A program made the position numbers and the translations under genes. Shown piece by piece: positions 45,120 to 53,484 of a stretch of DNA of 64,000 nt. Each line of letters starts with the position of its first letter. Positions within the stretch are counted from its first letter, which is position 1. The stretch is from Mogibacterium sp. (GTDB taxonomy: Bacteria > Bacillota > Clostridia > Peptostreptococcales > Anaerovoracaceae), in contig JAFRKO010000009.1 in NCBI GenBank assembly GCA_017431685.1, positions 88,286 through 152,285 on the forward strand, in the 5' to 3' direction. The notes under the pieces were generated by a model. The model saw only the letters and a program-made list of their open reading frames with translations. It ran no database searches and was not told the DNA's origin.

Positions 45120-46883
45120 CTATTTTTCCGCTTTCCGACTGCTGTTCTGCTTAAGGACTCTGATGCAAACGTTATTTAAATCGAAAGCATGCGAGTAATT
45201 CACATTTTCAGCAGCAGCAAACACTATCCTCAATCCCAGACCCGACACCGGATCATCCGGGTTCAGAAGTTTATACCTTTCAGTAAGGTCGAACGGCCGG
45301 CCGTTGTCGCGCAGGCGGAGTATGAGCCAGCGTCCTATTATGAGAAATCTGTACTCTATATACTTGTCCCTGTCGTCCTTGAATCCGTGCAGGAGGCTGT
45401 TGGCTGCAAGCTCCTCAAGACAGAGTCCCACGTTGAACGCCTGCTTTCTGTCAACACCGTTTTCTTCACATAATTGTATCACTTTGTCGGATGCCTCAGT
45501 GACCTGTTCAATGGTGGTTATGTCTCCGCGTATCTCAGCTATAACTTTTCCCAGTGCGGCACCATCAGATATTATCTCACCTTTCAGCCTCCTGATGTAC
45601 TGCAGGCTGACGAAGCATATCGTAAGCACCATCTCGTGAACAGAAAAAGCTGCGTATATCCCGTACACACCCCATTGACGCCCGAGCAGCCATGTGATAA
45701 GCACAGGCAGAGCGAGCTGGTTTATCAGCGTAAGAGCGTTTGCTTCCTTTTTCCTGTCCAGCCCCTGCATATATGACCTCGCGGCGAGGTTGAAGCACAT
45801 GAACGGCAGGCCCAGCAGATACCAACGGAAAGCACAGGCTCCCATGTTCTGCAGCATAAGATCATTCGAAAACAGCTTTACCATAAGCGGAGCTGCTGCC
45901 GCCAGTACAAGCGCCCATGCCGTGCCATGGACAGCGCAAAACCTCAGAATATCTTTTCTCTCCCTCCGCAGGGCTTCAGTGTCGTGCTCCGCTGCAAACA
46001 TACCGGTCAGCAGAAGAACAGAAGTCATTATCCCATCTCCCAAAGCCAGCGGCACATTGTGTACAGCATGCTGTATAGAGAGAGCAGCAAGTCCCGACAG
46101 ACTTCCATAGCGGAGCATCATGCGGTTTACCGCTATCGGATATACGAATTCACACATGTATCTGACTGCCATCGGAAAACCCGCAATAAATATGGCGGTC
46201 AGCATGCCCTTCTCAAAACGCGGACGCCCGAGGCGGAATATCGTTTTTCCGTTAATGAGCTGACTTCCCAGCACCAGACACGAACAGAGATAAGCCACAA
46301 CGCTGGCGATCGCTATGCCTCTGATACCGGCATTCATGACCACTGCGAGCAGATCGCCTATGACATCCGACACCATGACTGCAACTATTGATAATGTCAG
46401 ACGCCTGTCAGCTCCTTCGAGTGCAGCCACTCCGCTCAGTACTATCTGCATTATGACCGGCAGACTGCCTATAAGGATGGGGATCAGAAACGCTTTTACA
46501 TCTTCATAAAGAATTGCGTCTTCGGTATAGTCAGCAAAGAAACCTGTGATCGTATCAGGGAAAAGTATTGCCGCCATCATGAGCACCATAGAGACACCTA
46601 AAGCCGCCGTGCAGACCCATATGAAATGCTGATTGGCCTCTGCTCTCCTTCCTTTGGCAAGCAGTTTTGTTACCTGCACCGAAAGACCGGTGCTCAGTAT
46701 GCTTCCAACCATATAAAGGATCGGAAAAACAGGCATGGCAAGTTTCATTCCTGCCAGACCTTCAGCCTCCCAGAACTGACCGACAATGGCGCTGTCCACA
46801 ATACTTGTGCTGGAAAGCACCAGTGCCTGCAGCATATGAATCATGACTATCCGGCGGAACAGGCCGGTCTGAAACCGTTCCAT
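45120..46883 (-). CDS. MATE efflux transporter fused to a GHKL (RsbW-like) ATPase domain
   Basis: The product has 587 residues. The first 440 form a MATE exporter with about twelve membrane segments (for example VLSSTSIVDSAIVGQF near 22). A helical linker is followed by a histidine-kinase-type ATPase domain at about 455-580 with an N box LEELAANSLLHG (489-500), a G1 box RLRDNGRPFD (Asp526) and a G2 box GLGLRI (548-553). No phosphoacceptor His domain is present, so this resembles the anti-sigma/serine kinase type of GHKL domain. The substrate of the exporter and the target of the ATPase are unknown. AAAGGGG precedes the ATG. It follows the YjbR-alkyltransferase gene by 17 bp in the downstream direction. 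Confidence 0.88.
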   Translation of the reverse strand: MERFQTGLFRRIVMIHMLQALVLSSTSIVDSAIVGQFWEAEGLAGMKLAMPVFPILYMVGSILSTGLSVQVTKLLAKGRRAEANQHFIWVCTAALGVSMVLMMAAILFPDTITGFFADYTEDAILYEDVKAFLIPILIGSLPVIMQIVLSGVAALEGADRRLTLSIVAVMVSDVIGDLLAVVMNAGIRGIAIASVVAYLCSCLVLGSQLINGKTIFRLGRPRFEKGMLTAIFIAGFPMAVRYMCEFVYPIAVNRMMLRYGSLSGLAALSIQHAVHNVPLALGDGIMTSVLLLTGMFAAEHDTEALRRERKDILRFCAVHGTAWALVLAAAAPLMVKLFSNDLMLQNMGACAFRWYLLGLPFMCFNLAARSYMQGLDRKKEANALTLINQLALPVLITWLLGRQWGVYGIYAAFSVHEMVLTICFVSLQYIRRLKGEIISDGAALGKVIAEIRGDITTIEQVTEASDKVIQLCEENGVDRKQAFNVGLCLEELAANSLLHGFKDDRDKYIEYRFLIIGRWLILRLRDNGRPFDLTERYKLLNPDDPVSGLGLRIVFAAAENVNYSHAFDLNNVCIRVLKQNSSRKAEK

Positions 46884-46900
46884 CTTAATCCCCTTTGTTT

Positions 46901-47890
46901 TTATCTCTGGTCCATGCGAAATCTGCGCATATCAACGTTTCCATTTGCCTTGAATTCAACGCCCTCACTTTCGAGCAGTTCACGCTGCTCCGTCCACCCG
47001 GGGACAGTACGTCCGGCACTGTTGACCACCCTGTGACACGGATGGTTCCCGAACCTGTCCTGCATGCTCATTATTTTTCCTACAAGCCGGGCATTTTTAG
47101 GTCGACCCATCAGTGCAGCTATCTGCCCATAAGACATTACCTTTCCGGGAGGTATGCTGTCGGCAATATCCAGAGCCTCTCTGATGAGCTTCTCGTTCAG
47201 GACCCCCGTCGGGTCGTTTGTGAGTCTGAAGCTCTCATCTACAAGGTCCATCACGTCCCGGTCTTCGAGCGTATCGTCGAGCATCACGGATATCCACTTG
47301 CTGTGATTCATGTGGAACGCGGGATAAATACCTCTTATCTTATGAAGCATTGCAGTCCTGTTTTCATCAGCTTTCAGATTGATCACATCGACGGTCTCAT
47401 CATCAGCACTTTTATCCAGATGACGCCTGTCTATGTTCATTATGAGTCCGAACCATTTGTTATTGTTTCCATGCCTGAATACTCCGGAAGCGCTATGTTC
47501 CCCTTCATCCCATGGAAAGTCAGGCTCTACCGAATACCTGTCGAGTATATGAGCGGCAATGCGGTTGCTCTGGTCGGAAACGAACGAGACCTCTGTACAG
47601 CATTTATCAGCTATGTCGAGCAGGAGTTCCTCATAAGCAGCTCTCACAGAGCCTACGAAGGCTCCCGAGTAGTTCGGCATGCGCAGCGGTATGTACTCTT
47701 CACCTATCATGTTGTCGATCACTCTGCCCTGAACACTGCCGTTCCTGTACACTCTTATTTCCGCAGTAAAATCGCCATCCATAAATTCCTTCGACAGCGA
47801 ATAGCATGCTTCCTTATTATCGAATCCGTAATCCTCCAGACTTTTTGTACTGAAACGTCTGCGGCTGAATATCTTCTGTTCAATCGTCAT
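46901..47890 (-). CDS. YjbR/MmcQ domain fused to O6-alkylguanine-DNA alkyltransferase-like domain
   Basis: The product has 329 residues from the ATG at 47890. The first 200 hold an MmcQ/YjbR fold (SVEPDFPWDEGEHSASGVFR and KWFGLIMNIDRRHL are its marks) and the last 100 hold a methyltransferase-type DNA-binding domain with GKVMSYGQIAALMGRPKNA near 245 and the alkyl-acceptor motif PCHR with Cys285. Keeping the Cys distinguishes it from ATL proteins, which have Trp. The role should be direct repair or recognition of alkylated guanine. It begins 8 bp after the AlkD-like gene, so both probably act in alkylation repair. Confidence 0.9.
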   Translation of the reverse strand: MTIEQKIFSRRRFSTKSLEDYGFDNKEACYSLSKEFMDGDFTAEIRVYRNGSVQGRVIDNMIGEEYIPLRMPNYSGAFVGSVRAAYEELLLDIADKCCTEVSFVSDQSNRIAAHILDRYSVEPDFPWDEGEHSASGVFRHGNNNKWFGLIMNIDRRHLDKSADDETVDVINLKADENRTAMLHKIRGIYPAFHMNHSKWISVMLDDTLEDRDVMDLVDESFRLTNDPTGVLNEKLIREALDIADSIPPGKVMSYGQIAALMGRPKNARLVGKIMSMQDRFGNHPCHRVVNSAGRTVPGWTEQRELLESEGVEFKANGNVDMRRFRMDQR

Positions 47891-47898
47891 TTGATATC

Positions 47899-48579
47899 TT
47901 ATCTGACCTTCAGACTCTTCAGATATACCTTCTGCTCGGGTGTTATACGGTAACTTTCGACCGATTTCTGAATAGCCTTGTTGTGGGTCCACCTGTCCAG
48001 TTTCTTTTCCTCTATAAATGTGATGATGCTGTCATATTGCTTTGCGAGCGCTGTCGCAAAGTACCACGCGCGCATCATATTTACATAATACTCATCAGAT
48101 CTTATTGAGGCCACCATTTCAGGATATGACAAATCGTAATCATCGCCCAGGAAATGCTCCATGAGCATGCCCACCGCAAATCTGATCGTATATGTCTTAT
48201 CTGACTGAATCCATTCTTTTATATGTATCAGAAGATCGTCCCTGTTTTTACCGAACACCTTTGGCGACATCTGGTCACATGTCGCCCAGTTATCTACATA
48301 AGGCAAAAAGCTGCATACTCCGGCCATGCATCTCTCATAATCTTTCATGCCTGACAGTATGAAGGCATGAAGCTGGTTTTCATCGAAATAATCATGAGGT
48401 AATTCATTAAGGAACGAGTCTATGTCATCCCTCTTCGCAAGCTCTTTTGCCAGCTTTCTGAGCTCCGGCGTCCTTACACCAATGACAGTTCCAGGGTCAA
48501 TAGTCGGTATAAGTTTCACCTGGAATTCCCTGTATTTCTCATCCTGTAATTCGAACAGTCTTTTTTCTGTGCCTGTCAT
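47899..48579 (-). CDS. AlkD-like DNA alkylation repair protein
   Basis: The product has 226 residues. The ATG at 48579 has GAAGGGG upstream and avoids overlap with the MoxR gene. It is an all-helical HEAT-like repeat protein with the family blocks GVRTPELRKLAKELAK near 35 and YVDNWATCDQMSP near 95 (the WxxxD-type region). AlkD enzymes are DNA glycosylases for 3- and 7-alkyl purines. It pairs with the downstream YjbR-alkyltransferase fusion. Confidence 0.9.
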   Translation of the reverse strand: MTGTEKRLFELQDEKYREFQVKLIPTIDPGTVIGVRTPELRKLAKELAKRDDIDSFLNELPHDYFDENQLHAFILSGMKDYERCMAGVCSFLPYVDNWATCDQMSPKVFGKNRDDLLIHIKEWIQSDKTYTIRFAVGMLMEHFLGDDYDLSYPEMVASIRSDEYYVNMMRAWYFATALAKQYDSIITFIEEKKLDRWTHNKAIQKSVESYRITPEQKVYLKSLKVR

Positions 48580-48604
48580 AACCAATACCCCTTCCGCGAT
48601 GTAT

Positions 48605-50116
48605 TCAGAGATCAATGTTTTCTATTTCTCTCAGTATAGCGTTCTGTCTTTCGTAAAAGAGCAGTTCCTTGTTGTGTTTGAAGTATTTACTGCAGCCATG
48701 TCTGCTTATGTAATGAGCTGAATAAAAACCTTTTGTCAGTTCAGTTACGATTATAAGCATCTCCTGCCCATCGCGGAATGCATCCTCAGCAAAGGTGAAT
48801 ATATTCTCAAGCTCCGCATCGATCACTTTAACATGTTCCACGTAATCAGCTCTTTTAGCATTGAACTCTTTCCTTATGATTTCAAAGGCATGGTTACCGG
48901 ATGGATCGCCTGTCTTAACCAGAGCACTGCGCACTGACTCCAGATCGTTGATGGTGCCGTGCAGTATCCTCCGCTTATCATCAGAGAGTGAATTAGCTCT
49001 TTTGCCTGTATCGAGTTCATTTCGCTTTGTCAGGATCACATCTTCCACGAGTGCAGACGCCGGCATCGGCTGATCCTCAAGCCCTGCCTTGATACGGCTG
49101 AAAATCTCACGTTCGTCTATCAGTATCTGCTCATTGTAATAGTTCTGTCTGAGGTCATTGCCGACCCTGTCAAGTATAAGGCCAAGCAGCGAGAGCCGTT
49201 CATCATACTTCGCGGCGGCGGCACGGTTTCTGGCATCTTCACCGGCCTTTCCGCTTATTATGTCGTCTATCCGGTAGTCAGATCTGTATTTGCTGAACAG
49301 ATCATAGTAATTGGCAAAAGATTTTGAAACTTTTTTATCCTGAAGATACTGCCCCACCATCTTTTCGTCCACTTTAATGTCATTCTGCTCATAGAGTCTG
49401 ATCATATCGGACAGATTGAGCCATGCTCTTGCTGTCACTATACTCTTACCCTCTACAGTTGACTCAACCCGGTAGAAATCTTTGGTCTTTATGTCAAGAT
49501 ACGTAGAGATAGAGGGATGAACGCCGCGGTCGAGCGCGTATTCTTTCCATATATTATAGTCAGGTTCAATATCTATGCGCTTGAGCCTGTCCCATGTTAC
49601 TGTATCGAACTCACGCACGGAGTTATTGTATTCAGGAGGATTGCCGGCGGTGACAACGATCCACCCGTCCGGCACACGGTGTCTGCCGAAAATCTTATAC
49701 TGCAGGAACTGCAGCATCGCAGGCGCGAGTGTCTCCGATACGCAGTTGATCTCATCAAGAAACAGAATGCCCTCCTTAACACCGGTCTCTTCCATCATGT
49801 CATAGACAGATGCGATGATTTCCGACATCGTATACTCAGACACGCTGTATTCCTTTCCGCCATATGTCTTGGTCGTGATATACGGAAGGCCAAGAGCAGA
49901 TTGTCTTGTATGATGTGTCATGGAGTATGAAACCAGCCCCACACCAAGCTCGGATGCTATCTGCTGCATTATTGCAGTTTTGCCGATTCCCGGAGGCCCC
50001 ATCAGGAAGACAGGCCGCTGATCTTCAGTGGCTATCTCATACTCACCGTACTCGTCCTTGGTAAAGTATGCGACAATGGCATTTTTTATCTGTTCTTTTG
50101 CGTCCTTGATATTCAC
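48605..50116 (-). CDS. MoxR-type AAA+ ATPase
   Basis: The product has 503 residues from a GTG start at 50116 with AGGAGAG upstream. Walker A is GPPGIGKT at 40-47 and Walker B is ILFLDE at 117-122, followed by the sensor VVTAGNPPEYNNSV near 155. The ATPase core ends near 260. The last 240 residues are helical and not assigned. MoxR ATPases work with VWA-domain proteins in maturation of complexes or in conflict systems. The gene starts 11 bp after the VWA gene and both probably form one machine. Confidence 0.9.
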   Translation of the reverse strand: MNIKDAKEQIKNAIVAYFTKDEYGEYEIATEDQRPVFLMGPPGIGKTAIMQQIASELGVGLVSYSMTHHTRQSALGLPYITTKTYGGKEYSVSEYTMSEIIASVYDMMEETGVKEGILFLDEINCVSETLAPAMLQFLQYKIFGRHRVPDGWIVVTAGNPPEYNNSVREFDTVTWDRLKRIDIEPDYNIWKEYALDRGVHPSISTYLDIKTKDFYRVESTVEGKSIVTARAWLNLSDMIRLYEQNDIKVDEKMVGQYLQDKKVSKSFANYYDLFSKYRSDYRIDDIISGKAGEDARNRAAAAKYDERLSLLGLILDRVGNDLRQNYYNEQILIDEREIFSRIKAGLEDQPMPASALVEDVILTKRNELDTGKRANSLSDDKRRILHGTINDLESVRSALVKTGDPSGNHAFEIIRKEFNAKRADYVEHVKVIDAELENIFTFAEDAFRDGQEMLIIVTELTKGFYSAHYISRHGCSKYFKHNKELLFYERQNAILREIENIDL

Positions 50117-50127
50117 AATGATCTCTC

Positions 50128-51501
50128 CTATATTTCATTATCCTGCAGCACAAGTTTTATAGCCCATGGCGGCACGTCCGGATCCCGGTATTCATCATCA
50201 AGAAATACGAAGGCTGTCTGGTAATCCGGTTTGTAAGCAGGGAAAGTGCCGTATCCGTCAGTGAAGTATATCAGCCCCCTGAGATCCGAGAACTCACCCG
50301 CCTCTATAAGATCGTCCACCAGTCTGAACACCGGCCTGAAATCGGTTCCTCCGAGACCGAGGATATCCATTTTGTCGATGTATCTGTCAAACTCCTCTTC
50401 AGTTGTGATCTTCACATGCTCCTGTATTTCGGCATCGCACTGGATAATATGGATGTTGACACGTGAGAAATAGCTCTCTGTAGATTTTAGTATATTATAT
50501 GTTTTCTGAAGGAATTTCTGGACAAGGTCACCAGAGGTGCTGGCTGAAGTGTCTATCGCGATCACAAATTCCCTGATCCGTCTGCTCTCTTTATATTCAA
50601 GCGGCTCAACCAGCGGCATATTCTCATACAGTTTCAGGCCGTAAGTATAGAAAATATAGTCAAACTCTTCATCATTGACCCCGAGAGTCTCTCCCAGCAC
50701 CGAAAACTTTTTCAGGAAGGCAGCGTAATCGTATTTCTCACGGTTTACCGCCTTCAGATTCTGTATGAGCCCGCCTTCTTCATCGCCCTGTTCCTTAAAG
50801 AAGGTTTCCAGAGCATCCTCCACTTTTTCAGCTATCTCTTTCCACTCTTCTCCGATTTCTGGCAGCGGCATTTCTATGGTAAAAGCGTCATCCTCATCAT
50901 CCATGCTGTTATTATCCTTGAGGTCTTTATCGTCACTGCTGTCTTTTCTCCGTAGCCCGGATCCATGCCAGCAGGAGTGGTCGTCAGCCTTGAACAGCGC
51001 GCTAAGCCTTGTGGTTTCGGCTTCAGATATGCCCGATGTCAGGAAGTAGTGATACAGTTTTTCAGCTGTGAGCATGTTCACTTCAGCCAAAAGTCTGACT
51101 GTCTCAGCTGCCTGAGCGGCCTTTATCGAAGAATCTGTCACATCAAGGCCAAGATCGTTTATCGTGCTCTCGACAGCAATATCACATGCAAGATCCCACA
51201 GCTCAGGATACTCCAGGATGCCTGTAAACATATGACTGTATATGCAGTGGAGCACCATATGCAGATAATCGCGCGCCGGCTTCTCATTCTCATTTTTGTA
51301 GCTTATGACTACATGTCTGGGACTGTATATAATGCGGGTACCATTTGTTGCAAAAGTCCCGCTGTCCACAGGAACCAGCTCAAGTCTGCCGATCGCTATA
51401 TCCAGAAAGCGCAGCCTGACTATAAGAAGGCTGCGCGCAAGCGTAAGAATGTCATGCGCTGCTTTGCTTATCAAATTGTTGTTGTCACTCTTTTCCGTCA
51501 T
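50128..51501 (-). CDS. VWA-like/DUF2201 protein with degenerate metallopeptidase motif
   Basis: The product has 457 residues. The N-terminal putative metallopeptidase domain has HMVLH at 81-85 followed by His90, where family members usually have HExxH; the Glu is replaced by Met. An acidic low-complexity linker lies at 186-212. The C-terminal VWA-like domain has a MIDAS motif DTSAS at 317-321 and LGGTDFRPVF near 385. The protein is cytosolic and likely binds the MoxR ATPase encoded next. The ATG at 51501 overlaps the stop of the LRR gene by ATGA, so translation is coupled. Confidence 0.9.
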   Translation of the reverse strand: MTEKSDNNNLISKAAHDILTLARSLLIVRLRFLDIAIGRLELVPVDSGTFATNGTRIIYSPRHVVISYKNENEKPARDYLHMVLHCIYSHMFTGILEYPELWDLACDIAVESTINDLGLDVTDSSIKAAQAAETVRLLAEVNMLTAEKLYHYFLTSGISEAETTRLSALFKADDHSCWHGSGLRRKDSSDDKDLKDNNSMDDEDDAFTIEMPLPEIGEEWKEIAEKVEDALETFFKEQGDEEGGLIQNLKAVNREKYDYAAFLKKFSVLGETLGVNDEEFDYIFYTYGLKLYENMPLVEPLEYKESRRIREFVIAIDTSASTSGDLVQKFLQKTYNILKSTESYFSRVNIHIIQCDAEIQEHVKITTEEEFDRYIDKMDILGLGGTDFRPVFRLVDDLIEAGEFSDLRGLIYFTDGYGTFPAYKPDYQTAFVFLDDEYRDPDVPPWAIKLVLQDNEI

Positions 51502-52787
51502 AGTTCATCCAGCATCAAATCAATGCAGTCCATGGATTCTGACTGTTTTTCAAGCAGGAACGCAGTGCATTCTGACGCGGAGACAGATATAGAATAATCG
51601 ATCAGCTCCGTTATATTTACATCTCCTGCCAGATCGTTTTCAAAGAGGAATACGAGATTATCGATATCTCCCATCCATATAGCCCATCTGGCTATACGCT
51701 TCGAATGCCTGCGTATATAGTCGCGGTAGTACATACGTGTCGGGCCAGCCAGTTCATAAGGATGCATCAGACGGCTGATTGCAAGCCTGTCCTTTCCCTT
51801 CATATTCCATCTCATTTCGGCAACAAACACTGTATCAAGCACAGAATAATCGAATGTATTGTCAGGCTTGAATGCATCCGTCAGCGCGCTGCGCATGGCA
51901 GGATACAGATCAGAAAAGAGCGGAAGAAATCCTGTCTCCACGCCGGTCTCATCATCAAGAACAGATACATCTATAGAGCTTTCCCAAAGATAGAAATGCT
52001 CTTCGTCTTCTTCCGGCCCCCTTTTTTCCTCCTCGAAATAATTCCTGAACTCGTACAATAAAGACTTATGTATTTTTACACTTTTTCTTCTGTCTGCCGG
52101 CCCGAAGCAGTTCTTTCCGACACGTCTTACGTTTTTCGGTATGACCGTACCCGGACGCATACAGGTGAAAGCATCATCACCTATCTCCTCCAGAGTCTCC
52201 GGCAGGCAGGCAAGCTCGAGAGAGTCGCATTTATGAAAGGCTTTTGACCCGATTTTTGCAACATCGCCGAATCTTATATACGACAGGGTTCTGCATCCCT
52301 CAAAAGAACCTTCCCCTATTGATTCTGCACCGCTGATGTCTGCATATGCCAGCGATGTACAGTAACTGAGCAGATGCGGCGGTATCTCTTCAAGCCAGTG
52401 CAGATCGGCCCGCTGTATAGCAGTGTGAGAAAAAGCACCGGCTCCGACGTTTGTCAGAGATCGAGGTATCTCAGGGATGCTGAGCATAGCGCAGAATGAA
52501 AACGCTGATTCCTCTATATCTGTGACTGCACCAAAAGTGACGCTGCGAAGACTGCGGCAGAACTCGAATGCGCCTTTTTCTATCACAGCGGCATTGCTCA
52601 TGATAACAGTCTCAAGGTTTGTGCATTCCTGAAAAGCGAACGCTCCTATATGACTGACATTCGTGAGGTCTATGTGTTTCAGGATCTTGTTTTTCGCAAA
52701 TGCGCCTTCTGCGATCACTGTCACATCGCCGGGCATTACGAAACACTCATCAGAGCCTGTATATTTGCAGAATACGCTTTGATCCAT
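51498..52787 (-). CDS. BspA-type leucine-rich repeat protein, cytosolic
   Basis: The product has 429 residues from the ATG at 52787. Residues about 15-240 contain ten or so LRR_5 repeats with the pattern IxxxAFxxCxxLxxVxxxx, for example AFAFQECTNLETVIMSN and AFEFCRSLRSVTFG. Residues 340-425 are helical and resemble ankyrin repeats (ELIDYSISVSASECTAFLLE). There is no signal peptide or anchor, unlike surface BspA proteins. It overlaps the VWA gene by 4 bp, and so belongs to the MoxR-VWA cassette, possibly as a sensor or target-binding part. Confidence 0.88.
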   Translation of the reverse strand: MDQSVFCKYTGSDECFVMPGDVTVIAEGAFAKNKILKHIDLTNVSHIGAFAFQECTNLETVIMSNAAVIEKGAFEFCRSLRSVTFGAVTDIEESAFSFCAMLSIPEIPRSLTNVGAGAFSHTAIQRADLHWLEEIPPHLLSYCTSLAYADISGAESIGEGSFEGCRTLSYIRFGDVAKIGSKAFHKCDSLELACLPETLEEIGDDAFTCMRPGTVIPKNVRRVGKNCFGPADRRKSVKIHKSLLYEFRNYFEEEKRGPEEDEEHFYLWESSIDVSVLDDETGVETGFLPLFSDLYPAMRSALTDAFKPDNTFDYSVLDTVFVAEMRWNMKGKDRLAISRLMHPYELAGPTRMYYRDYIRRHSKRIARWAIWMGDIDNLVFLFENDLAGDVNITELIDYSISVSASECTAFLLEKQSESMDCIDLMLDEL

Positions 52788-52800
52788 AACAGTCGTAGCC

Positions 52801-53484
52801 TTACCAGACAAACGGTATCAGCCTGTATCTCACTTTCCCTTTATATTCCGTATAGCCTTTCAATTCTGTTTCAAGCACCTGCTCTTCATTCCTGATCCTC
52901 TTAACAATGATCGGTATATATGCGAGCATTATGATGAATGACAAAAGAGAGCCAAGAACCAGAGGCATACTGAGAAAGAGCAGAACGGTCGCTGAATACA
53001 TAGGGTGCCTCACTATCCCATACAACCCTGTGTCCACCACGGTCTGGTCCTCCTGTACTTCTATTACTCTGGACAGATACCGGTTCTCTCTCAGAACCTC
53101 GCCAAAAAGACAGTATGCAAGAATGAAAACAACGACAGCTGCACTTGTCACCGGTCCGGGCAGCATTGTCCACTGAAACCGGTAATCCAGTCCCGCGGCA
53201 ACGAAGGCTGCCACAAACATAAGCCCGCTGTATCTGATAACATCTTTCTGTTCGCTCTGAGTTTCTTTTGCTTTCAGTCTGCTTTTCAGAAGATCAGGCG
53301 CTTTTGCCAGCATTACGAAACCCGCTACCAGCATCGGGATAAACAGTATAATCATCAGAATCCAGCCGTTTTTCCATCGAACATCTCCGGCAGGCAGAAA
53401 CAGCAGCAAGCCAAGCAATACTATGCCTGATAATATCTTTATAATCGCTTCTTTGAGCAGTTCCTTCTTCTCCTTTTTACTCAT
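52801..53484 (-). CDS. Isoprenylcysteine carboxyl methyltransferase-like membrane protein
   Basis: The product has 227 residues with about five membrane segments. The C-terminal signature of the ICMT/PEMT family is present: GLYGIVRHPMYSATVLLFLS near 152 and the EEQVLETELKGYTEYKGKVRYRL-type region near 200, which bind S-adenosylmethionine. Bacterial members methylate small molecules or lipids; the substrate is unknown. The start lies within the end of the amidohydrolase gene (8-bp overlap) and the stop is 13 bp before the LRR gene. Confidence 0.85.
   Translation of the reverse strand: MSKKEKKELLKEAIIKILSGIVLLGLLLFLPAGDVRWKNGWILMIILFIPMLVAGFVMLAKAPDLLKSRLKAKETQSEQKDVIRYSGLMFVAAFVAAGLDYRFQWTMLPGPVTSAAVVVFILAYCLFGEVLRENRYLSRVIEVQEDQTVVDTGLYGIVRHPMYSATVLLFLSMPLVLGSLLSFIIMLAYIPIIVKRIRNEEQVLETELKGYTEYKGKVRYRLIPFVW

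Noticed and set aside
46895..47953. Open frame of 352 codons on the plus strand
   Set aside because: It is antisense to the YjbR-alkyltransferase gene, has no ribosome site and no recognisable domain. The minus-strand gene has clear motifs.
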